From Hyphomicrobiales bacterium (GTDB lineage Bacteria; Pseudomonadota; Alphaproteobacteria; Rhizobiales; Rhizobiaceae): 64,000 nucleotides of DNA. The notes beneath the pieces are model-generated. The model was not told the origin of the DNA, did no database searches, and worked only from the letters and a program-made list of their open reading frames with translations. The DNA lies in NCBI GenBank assembly GCA_900472295.1, contig UCIA01000029.1:92860-156859 (forward strand), read 5' to 3'. A program made the translations under genes and the position numbers. This document shows, piece after piece, positions 57,986-64,000 of this stretch (the first letter of the stretch is position 1; each line of letters begins with the position of its first letter).

Positions 57986-58999
57986 CTAGACCTCAAAGTT
58001 CATCATCTTGCGCATCACAAGGATGCCGATCGACATCCAGACGCCGGAGCAGCCAAGGATCAGATGGCCGGTGCTGGTGGTGAACAGTGGCATGATGTAG
58101 TTCGGACTCGACAAATAGACGAGCAGCGCGACGATGAAAGGCAAGGCGCCGATGATGATGGCGGAAGCCTTCGCCTCCATTGAAAGCGCCTGAACCTTGG
58201 CCTTCATCTTCTTGCGGTCGCGAAGCACCCGCGAGAGGTTGCCCAGCGCCTCGGAGAGATTGCCGCCGGCCTGTGACTGGATCTGGATGACGATGCCGAA
58301 GAAGCTTGCCTCGCTGCACGGCATGGTTTCGGCCATGCGCAAGGTGGCGTCGGGGATGGACATGCCAATCTGTTGGGAATCGACGATGCGGCGGAACTCG
58401 GCCTTGACCGGCTCCGGCGATTCATTGGCGATCAGGCGAATGGCGTCGTTGAGCGGCAGGCCGGATTTGACGGCGCGTACGATGATGTCGAGGGCGTTGG
58501 GAAATTCATTGAGGAACGCCTTGACCCGGCGGGTGCGGCGAAACGAGACGAACCAGCGCGGCAGGCCAAGCGCGCCGACCAGCAGCGCACCCGGCAGGAC
58601 CAGCAGCGGCGCACCGGCGAAATAGGCAAGCGCCGTCACCGCGATGCCGCAGATGACGGAGTAGATATAAAAACGCTCCATCGATACCTGCATGCCGGCC
58701 TGGCGAATCTGGGCTTTCAGCGGTGGCTTCTTGACGACGCGTTGGTTGGTCTTCTGCTTTTCGTCGAGCTGTTTCAACGTATCCTGGACGGATTTGCGCC
58801 GCTTGGTCGCTTCCGCGACACGGTCGCGCGAAGCCTTGACGACCGAACGATCGGTCTCGGCGGCCTTGATCATCTCGAGCCGCTTGCCGGCCTGCTTCTC
58901 GTTGCTCATCTGGGTGAACAGGAAGGCATAGGCGACGGCACCGGCGCTGAAGCCGGCCAGCACGATGAACGCCAGTACGGTGGTGTCAATTCCGAACAT
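57986..58999 (-). CDS. tadB: TadB pilus inner-membrane platform protein
   Basis: T2SSF family partner of TadC, 337 aa. Helices at the N-terminus (TTVLAFIVLAGFSAGAVAYAF), middle (YIYSVICGIAVTALAYFAG) and C-terminus (LILGCSGVWMSIGILVM). The T2SSF domain begins near FLNEFPNALDIIVRAVKSGL and has SQIGMSIPDATLRMAETMP-like and QSQAGGNLSEALGNLSRVL. The start at 58999 (MFGIDTTVLAF) is preferred to 59020. It is separated from tadA by a 157-base gap that carries a strong hairpin repeat. Confidence 0.93.
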   Translation of the reverse strand: MFGIDTTVLAFIVLAGFSAGAVAYAFLFTQMSNEKQAGKRLEMIKAAETDRSVVKASRDRVAEATKRRKSVQDTLKQLDEKQKTNQRVVKKPPLKAQIRQAGMQVSMERFYIYSVICGIAVTALAYFAGAPLLVLPGALLVGALGLPRWFVSFRRTRRVKAFLNEFPNALDIIVRAVKSGLPLNDAIRLIANESPEPVKAEFRRIVDSQQIGMSIPDATLRMAETMPCSEASFFGIVIQIQSQAGGNLSEALGNLSRVLRDRKKMKAKVQALSMEAKASAIIIGALPFIVALLVYLSSPNYIMPLFTTSTGHLILGCSGVWMSIGILVMRKMMNFEV

Positions 59000-59013
59000 C
59001 GACCTCGGTCCCC

Positions 59014-59139
59014 AGCGCATTTCGCCGTTTCAAGGAAACGGCGAAATGCGCTATCTCTTTGTTTTGACGCAATTTCCAAGGGAAGGCGCGCTACGCGCTT
59101 TTCCCGGGAAAACCGCTTCACACTTTTCCTGGTATTGCT
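59014..59139. repeat. Long hairpin plus rhizobial repeat inside the tad operon
   Basis: A perfect 18-bp stem (59014-59031 with 59035-59052, loop AAG) is joined to a segment with TCTCTTTGTTTTGACGCAAT, and AAAACCGCTTCACACTTTTC, a common rhizobial intergenic repeat form. It fills the tadA-tadB gap and may cause partial termination or RNA processing there. Confidence 0.7.
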
Positions 59140-59156
59140 TCCAACCTCGATATGCG

Positions 59157-60665
59157 TCAGTCAGCGCGTTTCTCCATCGATTCCAACGCGTTGGCCAGGC
59201 GCTGTTCCTCACCATAGTAGCGCGCGCGATCCCAGAAATGCGGGCGGCCAATGCCCGTCGACACATGCTCGCCCAGCAGCCTGCCGTTCGAGTCCTCGCC
59301 CTTGATGTTGTAGAGCACGATATCCTGCGTGATGATGACGTCGCCTTCCATGCCGATCACCTCGGTGATGTGGGTGATGCGGCGCGATCCGTCGCGCAGG
59401 CGGGCCGCCTGAATGATGACGTCGATCGAGCCGACGACGATCTCGCGCACGGTCTTCTGCGGCAGCGAATAGCCGCCCATGGCGATCATCGATTCGATAC
59501 GGTTCAGGCATTCGCGCGGGCTGTTGGAGTGGATCGTTCCCATCGAGCCGTCATGACCGGTGTTCATCGCCTGCAGCAAGTCGAAAACCTCCGGTCCGCG
59601 CACTTCGCCGACGATGATGCGCTCCGGCCGCATGCGCAGGCAGTTCTTGACCAGGTCGCGCATGGTCACCTCACCCTCGCCTTCGAGGTTGGGCGGGCGG
59701 GTTTCGAGGCGCACCACATGCGGCTGCTGCAGCTGCAGTTCGGCCGAATCCTCGCAGGTGATGACTCGCTCCTCGCGGTCGATATAATTGGTCAGGCAGT
59801 TGAGCAGCGTCGTCTTGCCGGAGCCGGTGCCGCCCGAGATGACGATGTTGCAGCGGACACGGCTGATGATCTTGAGAATCTCGGCACCCTGCGGCGAGAT
59901 GGCGCCGAACTTGACCAACTGATCGAGCGTCAGCTTGTCCTTCTTGAACTTGCGGATGGTGAGGGCGGCGCCGTCGATGGAAAGCGGCGGGGCGATGACG
60001 TTGACGCGGGAACCGTCGGGAAGGCGGGCGTCGCAGATCGGGCTCGATTCATCGACGCGGCGGCCGACCTGGCTGACGATGCGCTGACAGATGTTGAGCA
60101 ACTGCTGATTGTCGCGAAAGCGGATACCGGTCTGTTCGACCTTGCCGTTGACTTCGATGTAGACGTTCTTGGAGCCGTTGACCATGATGTCGGCGATGTC
60201 GTCGCGGGCGAGCAACGGCTCCAGCGGGCCGTAGCCAAGCACATCGTTGCAGATGTCCTCGAGCAGCTCTTCCTGCTCGGCGATCGACATCGCGAAATTC
60301 TTGATGGCGATGATGTCGTTGACGATGTCGCGGATTTCCTCGCGCGCACTCTCGGGATCGAGCTTGGCAAGCTGCGACAGGTCGATGGTATCGATGAGCG
60401 CGGCGAAGACCTGGCTCTTGGTGTCGTAATAGGTTTCTGAGCGCTCGCGCTGGACCTTTCTTGGCGGCTCGGGCGCCATCGGCGGCGGCTCGACGGCGCG
60501 GCGAGCCGGCGGCATTGCCGCAGCAACAGGCGGCGCTGCGGCGGGCCGGGCAAGAACCGCCGTGTCGGCAGCATTTGCAGCCACCGTCGCCGTGGGCGCC
60601 GATGCTGGCTGGCGGAACTCCGGGGTGAACCGGTTGCCGTCGTCAGAGCCTCTTTTACCAAACAT
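59157..60665 (-). CDS. cpaF: TadA/CpaF pilus assembly ATPase
   Basis: Secretion ATPase of the Tad pilus, 502 aa. The first 100 residues are Pro/Ala-rich and variable. The core has Walker A GGTGSGKTTLLNCL, Asp box ERVITCEDSAELQL, Walker B MRPERIIVGEVRGPEVFDLL and the His box GHDGSMGTIHSNSPRECL. It powers pilin assembly and, in some species, retraction. Start at 60665 (MFGKRGSDDGNRF). A 140-base gap with a palindromic repeat separates it from cpaE. Confidence 0.95.
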   Translation of the reverse strand: MFGKRGSDDGNRFTPEFRQPASAPTATVAANAADTAVLARPAAAPPVAAAMPPARRAVEPPPMAPEPPRKVQRERSETYYDTKSQVFAALIDTIDLSQLAKLDPESAREEIRDIVNDIIAIKNFAMSIAEQEELLEDICNDVLGYGPLEPLLARDDIADIMVNGSKNVYIEVNGKVEQTGIRFRDNQQLLNICQRIVSQVGRRVDESSPICDARLPDGSRVNVIAPPLSIDGAALTIRKFKKDKLTLDQLVKFGAISPQGAEILKIISRVRCNIVISGGTGSGKTTLLNCLTNYIDREERVITCEDSAELQLQQPHVVRLETRPPNLEGEGEVTMRDLVKNCLRMRPERIIVGEVRGPEVFDLLQAMNTGHDGSMGTIHSNSPRECLNRIESMIAMGGYSLPQKTVREIVVGSIDVIIQAARLRDGSRRITHITEVIGMEGDVIITQDIVLYNIKGEDSNGRLLGEHVSTGIGRPHFWDRARYYGEEQRLANALESMEKRAD

Positions 60666-60687
60666 GATCGACTACCAATTCCGTCCA

Positions 60688-60735
60688 GAGCATGATGCCG
60701 AAAAGTGTGAAGCGGTTTCGGACGACATCATGCTC
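60688..60735. repeat. Rhizobial palindromic repeat, GAGCATGAT type, copy 3
   Basis: A 48-bp palindrome from GAGCATGAT to ATCATGCTC in the cpaE-cpaF gap; inner sequence differs from copies 1 and 2 (GCCGAAAAGTGTGAAGCGGT). Confidence 0.75.
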
Positions 60736-60805
60736 TACTCTTTGATTTAGAGGCGGATTCAGATTTCAGGCCGAACACAGCTGAAATTATCCGGCTCCGG
60801 GAGCG

Positions 60806-62095
60806 TCACTTCTTGTTGCGCGAGAACTTGCCGATGAGACCGCCGAGGCCTGTCTTCTTCTTCGCTTTGAGTTCACTGCGTCCGGTCAGCACATGCGCGA
60901 TTTCGTTGATCATGCCGACGACCGGGCTCTTGGCGTCCATCTCACCCAGCATGCGCCCGTTGTTGGCGGCGTTTCCGAACAGCAGCGGCTCGAAGCCGAT
61001 GACCGACATCGGCGTGATGCCGAGCGGCTCGGCGAAGTCCGACGACGCGATCTCAGGACGTTTCGGCACGCCGGCCTGATTGATGATCAGCTTCGGCGGC
61101 GGATCGTTCGGACGCAGCCGTGTCAACATGTCGACCAGATTCTTGGTGTTGCGCAGATTGGCAAGTTCCGGCGTCGCCGTGATGACGATCTCATCGGCCT
61201 TGGTCAGCGTGTTCTTGGTCCAGCCGTTCCAGACATGGGGTACGTCGAGCACCAGCAGCGGCACGCTGCGCTGGGCCGTTTCTATGAGCTGCGTGAAAGC
61301 ATCGGGATCAAAGTCGTAGACCCGTTCGAGGGTGGAGGGTGCGGCGAGCAGCGACAGATGCTCGGCGCACTGGGCAAGCAGCCTGTCGAGATAGACCTCG
61401 TCGACGCGTTCGGGCGAAAACACCGCCTCAGCGATGCCTTGTGCCGGGTCCTGGTCGAAATTGATGTTGGCCGTTCCGAAAGCCAGGTCGAGATCGGCGA
61501 CGACCACCTCGGACTTGAACAGCGACGACATCGCCCAGGCGACGTTGTGGGCGATGGTCGAGGAGCCGACACCGCCCTTGGCGCCGATGAAGGCGATCGA
61601 GCGGCCGATCGGTTCGGCTTCCGGGTCGACGAAGATCGACGAGATGACGCTGACGACGTCGGCCATCGAGACGGGGGCGATGACATATTCGGAAATGCCG
61701 GAGCGAATGAGCTCGCGGTAAAGGCCAACGTCGTTGTAGTGGCCGATCACCACGACTTTCGATGACGGATCGCAGTATTCGGAAAGCTGGGCGAGTTGCT
61801 CCAGCAACTGTTTCGGTTCGCTGCGCGATTCCAGCAGGATCAGGTTAGGCGTCGGCGCCGACTGGTAGAATTCGATCGCCGTGGCGATGCCGCCCATATG
61901 CACTTTCAGATGCGCCTTCGACATGCGGCGATCCTCGCCGGCGCGCTCGACGGGATGGGCGACACCTTCCGTCTCGCAAAATGCCTGGATCGAAATGCGT
62001 GGTACCGGCCGCAACGCCTGCATTGCGGCGATGTCTTGTTGCGAGCTGTCGCCGCCGTCCGCAGGAGTCTCGTAGGCAAGATTGCTCATCGTCAT
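60806..62095 (-). CDS. cpaE: CpaE/TadZ pilus localization ATPase
   Basis: MinD/ParA-like protein, 429 aa, that places the Tad pilus at the pole. The N-terminal half is a receiver-like domain (LILLESRSEPKQLLEQLAQL; VVVIGHYNDVGLYRELIRSG), the second half an ATPase with the deviant Walker A IGAKGGVGSSTIAHNVAWAM, DLDLAFGTANINFDQDP and VLDVPHVWNGWTKNTL. The tail is basic. Start at 62095; an ATG two codons later is equal. Between cpaD and the repeat before cpaF. Confidence 0.94.
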   Translation of the reverse strand: MTMSNLAYETPADGGDSSQQDIAAMQALRPVPRISIQAFCETEGVAHPVERAGEDRRMSKAHLKVHMGGIATAIEFYQSAPTPNLILLESRSEPKQLLEQLAQLSEYCDPSSKVVVIGHYNDVGLYRELIRSGISEYVIAPVSMADVVSVISSIFVDPEAEPIGRSIAFIGAKGGVGSSTIAHNVAWAMSSLFKSEVVVADLDLAFGTANINFDQDPAQGIAEAVFSPERVDEVYLDRLLAQCAEHLSLLAAPSTLERVYDFDPDAFTQLIETAQRSVPLLVLDVPHVWNGWTKNTLTKADEIVITATPELANLRNTKNLVDMLTRLRPNDPPPKLIINQAGVPKRPEIASSDFAEPLGITPMSVIGFEPLLFGNAANNGRMLGEMDAKSPVVGMINEIAHVLTGRSELKAKKKTGLGGLIGKFSRNKK

Positions 62096-62144
62096 GCTCT
62101 TTTCCGTGACTTCTCTTTCCAGCCCGAAGAGGGGACTGGCGCTC

Positions 62145-62882
62145 CTAGTATGTCACTTCCGAATTGCCGAGGAACTCGTCCGAAATGCCTCTGGCGCGAT
62201 AGACGTCGATCACCGCGCCGCGGTTCTCGGCGTCGATATCGGACGGCTTTCTGGGGCCGAGCAGATCGGCTGGATTGGCAAGCTGTGCGGCGAGGTTGTT
62301 CTGGGACGAGCAGCCGTAGTCGGCGTAGTGCTTGTTTTCCGACGTCTCGAGAATGTCTTCAGGCCAGCGTCCGCATTTGTCGGTCTGGGCTTTCACCGAG
62401 ATATAGGAGACGCGGATCGGGGCCGAAGCTTCCGGCGAGACCGACTGATAAGGAGTCACGACGATGCGGTTTCGCTTGATGCCGCTGGCAACCGCCAGCC
62501 TGGCGAAATCGCGCGCCGCGGCATTCGCGGCCACTTCATTGGCCGAGCCGATCGGTGTTGCGATCGTCAGCGCCGGGGCGGCGCTCCTGTCGTAGCCGTC
62601 CAGGAAGCCCAATAGCGTGTCGCGTTGCGAGCCGGTCATGCCGCGATCGCCGGCGCCGACCGGAAGGTCGAGCTTCTGGTTCTTCTCGGCGATGACGATC
62701 GGATGCGTGGTGCGATAGTCATCGGGAATTGCCCCGACCGTGATGCTGTCGCGCTTGGCGCAACCGGCAAGCGAGGCCGCGATCGCGATCGCCAGGATCG
62801 GCATCGCCGATCGGCGGATCCGGGCACGGCCGGACCGCACCGCTGCTGCGACCGCCATTGCCTTCGATGCTGACTGAGACAT
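62145..62882 (-). CDS. cpaD: CpaD pilus assembly lipoprotein
   Basis: Outer-membrane lipoprotein-like Tad component, 245 aa. A signal with lipobox SLAGC (IAIAASLAGCAKRDS) is followed by the family body: DDYRTTHPIVIAEKNQKLDL, RGMTGSQRDTLLGFLDGYD, VVTPYQSVSPEASAPIRVSY, KCGRWPEDILET and YGCSSQNNLAAQLANPADLL. It is thought to act with the CpaC secretin. 14 bases after cpaC on the same strand. Confidence 0.93.
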   Translation of the reverse strand: MSQSASKAMAVAAAVRSGRARIRRSAMPILAIAIAASLAGCAKRDSITVGAIPDDYRTTHPIVIAEKNQKLDLPVGAGDRGMTGSQRDTLLGFLDGYDRSAAPALTIATPIGSANEVAANAAARDFARLAVASGIKRNRIVVTPYQSVSPEASAPIRVSYISVKAQTDKCGRWPEDILETSENKHYADYGCSSQNNLAAQLANPADLLGPRKPSDIDAENRGAVIDVYRARGISDEFLGNSEVTY

Positions 62883-62896
62883 GTCCGCTTCCCCGC

Positions 62897-64000
62897 TTAC
62901 TTGTAGATGAAGCCGACGACGCCGTGATAGCGGCCGTTGGGCTTGTCGGTCTGCATGGTGCCGTAGACGCGATTGACCCGTCCCAGGAACATGCCGGCGC
63001 CGTCACTCGGAGGGTTGAAATTGTCGTCTGGCTTGGCGAGATCGTTGCGTGCCACCGGCTTCACCAGATAGGGCGTGATGATGATGACCAGCTCGCTTTC
63101 GTTGCGGACGAAATCCCGGCTGCGGAACAGTGTGCCGAGCACGGGAATCTTCGTCAGTCCCGGAAAGCCATTGACTGCCTGCCTGACGTCGTCGCGCACC
63201 AGGCCGGCGATCATCATGGAACCGCCCGAGGGCAGTTCGACCGTCGTATCGGCGAGGCGCTTGCGCAGGGACAGGAGGTTCGTGCCGGGGCTCGTTACTC
63301 CTGAGGAAAGCGACGCCGATGCTTCCGTCGTCGGCTCGGAAACCGAGGTCCTGACCTTCAGGCTGATACGTCCGGGGGACAGCACCACGGGCTGAAATTC
63401 CAAGCCTATGCCGTATTCGATCTTCTCGATCGAATATGTCCTCAGACCCGTCTGGTTGTCGCTGGATACGTTGGCGGAGACCCCGGAGACCATGTTGTAT
63501 TCGCCGCCCACCTTGAAGGTGGCTTTCTCGCCCGACACGGCGGTCAAGGTCGGTTCAGCCAAGGTCTTCATGACCCCGGCCTGTTCCATAGCGTTGACAT
63601 AGGCCTTCAGCGCCGAGGTGCCGACATCAAATCCCGAATTCGACAGCTGCTTGCCCAGCCCCGTGAAGTTGTCGCTAAGCGCGCCATAACTGATGCCGTT
63701 GCTGCTACCGCTGCCAACCATGTTGACACCGAGTTGCTTCATGACGGATCGGCTGACTTCGGCCACGGTCACCTTCAGCGTCACCTGGTCGTCGCCGATG
63801 ATCTGCAGCAGGTTGACGATCTTCGACACCCGGCGTGCGGCATCCGGATTGTCGATGTCGACGCCGCCATTGGCGGAGCCGCCGGCGGCTGTCTGCGAGT
63901 ACTGGCCGGTCGTCGCTTCACCGCCGGACACGAAGATGGTTGCCAGATCGACGGCGCGTTTGGCATCGAGCGGGGTGTCCACCGTGCCGGTCAGGACGAC
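62897..64000 (-). CDS. cpaC: CpaC pilus secretin, 5' end outside the window
   Basis: Outer-membrane secretin of the Tad pilus; the open frame continues past base 64000, so at least the N-terminal part is missing. Seen here are the BON/N-domain end (VLTGTVDTPLDAKRAVDLAT), the secretin core with GVNMVGSGSSNGISYG, AEPTLTAVSGEKATFKVGGE, GIGLEFQPVVLSPGRISLKV, ELPSGGSMMIAGLVRDDVR and GLTKIPVLGTLFRSRDF, and a tail that ends GRYHGVVGFIYK. Upstream pilin, prepilin peptidase and cpaB genes would lie beyond the edge. Confidence 0.93.
   Translation of the reverse strand, partial: VVLTGTVDTPLDAKRAVDLATIFVSGGEATTGQYSQTAAGGSANGGVDIDNPDAARRVSKIVNLLQIIGDDQVTLKVTVAEVSRSVMKQLGVNMVGSGSSNGISYGALSDNFTGLGKQLSNSGFDVGTSALKAYVNAMEQAGVMKTLAEPTLTAVSGEKATFKVGGEYNMVSGVSANVSSDNQTGLRTYSIEKIEYGIGLEFQPVVLSPGRISLKVRTSVSEPTTEASASLSSGVTSPGTNLLSLRKRLADTTVELPSGGSMMIAGLVRDDVRQAVNGFPGLTKIPVLGTLFRSRDFVRNESELVIIITPYLVKPVARNDLAKPDDNFNPPSDGAGMFLGRVNRVYGTMQTDKPNGRYHGVVGFIYK

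Noticed and set aside
1..64000. tRNA, rRNA, prophage, transposon or integrative element
   Set aside because: I looked for tRNA-like cloverleaf ends, attachment repeats and transposase or integrase motifs and saw none; only small palindromic repeats are present.

Overview
The window looks like a piece of a main chromosome from a GC-rich alphaproteobacterium of the order Rhizobiales, most likely Mesorhizobium or a close relative. The reasons are a GcrA cell-cycle regulator, a class I lysyl-tRNA synthetase, a SAM-II riboswitch before metZ, a Tad/Cpa pilus locus, a PodJ-like polarity protein, paired ligase-associated repair genes and several copies of rhizobial palindromic intergenic repeats. The genus is inferred from gene content and style, not from a search. 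I see no rRNA, tRNA, CRISPR array, prophage, transposase or integrase. The main mosaic content is small palindromic repeats.

Layout. 1-5.9 kb: an amino-acid binding protein, a double-length dCTP deaminase, metZ behind a SAM-II riboswitch with terminator and antiterminator, a BrnT/BrnA toxin-antitoxin pair, a GT21 glycolipid glycosyltransferase and apaG. 6-11.3 kb: hslO-argF-argD on the minus strand, then gcrA and corA. 11.4-14.5 kb: phosphate signalling (phoU, phoR) divergent from ppk2. 14.6-16.8 kb: a quorum-sensing unit (luxR, luxI, crotonase) with a well-placed lux-box candidate. 17-24.8 kb: an orphan binding protein, a TerB-like protein, lysS, a degenerate nuclease-fold protein coupled to an S24 repressor, a di-iron hydroxylase and an ankyrin protein. 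24.8-33 kb: a six-gene beta-oxidation operon and its probable MerR regulator, with a perfect operator palindrome. 33.5-41.7 kb: PodJ-like protein, a TauE-type exporter coupled to a TIGR02186 protein, a YegD-like Hsp70 and a LysR regulator. 41.8-46.6 kb: a three-subunit molybdoenzyme best read as sulfite dehydrogenase SoeABC, preceded by a translationally coupled 52-aa ORF. 46.6-55.8 kb: a LysR/quinone reductase pair, pdeM-lhr, an NlpC/P60 hydrolase, a MarR regulator, a leucyl aminopeptidase and a GT25 glycosyltransferase without a standard start codon. 55.9-64 kb: the Tad pilus genes tadD (plus strand) and tadC, tadB, tadA/cpaF, cpaE, cpaD, cpaC (minus strand, cpaC cut by the window edge).

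How the parts work together. The fatty-acid block supplies a full spiral (two acyl-CoA dehydrogenases, bifunctional hydratase/dehydrogenase, thiolase, thioesterase) under one MerR-type switch. TauE, TIGR02186 and Soe point to handling of sulfite in one neighbourhood. Cell-cycle wiring (GcrA, a cluster of GANTC methylation sites, a CtrA-like box before tadD, PodJ, Tad pili) recurs and suggests polar development. The most interesting leads are the 52-aa ORF fused by ATGA to soeA, the luxI-crotonase pair with its palindromic promoter, the DUF4259 gene inside the beta-oxidation operon, the degenerate nuclease coupled to an S24 repressor, and the octamer inverted repeat behind gcrA.
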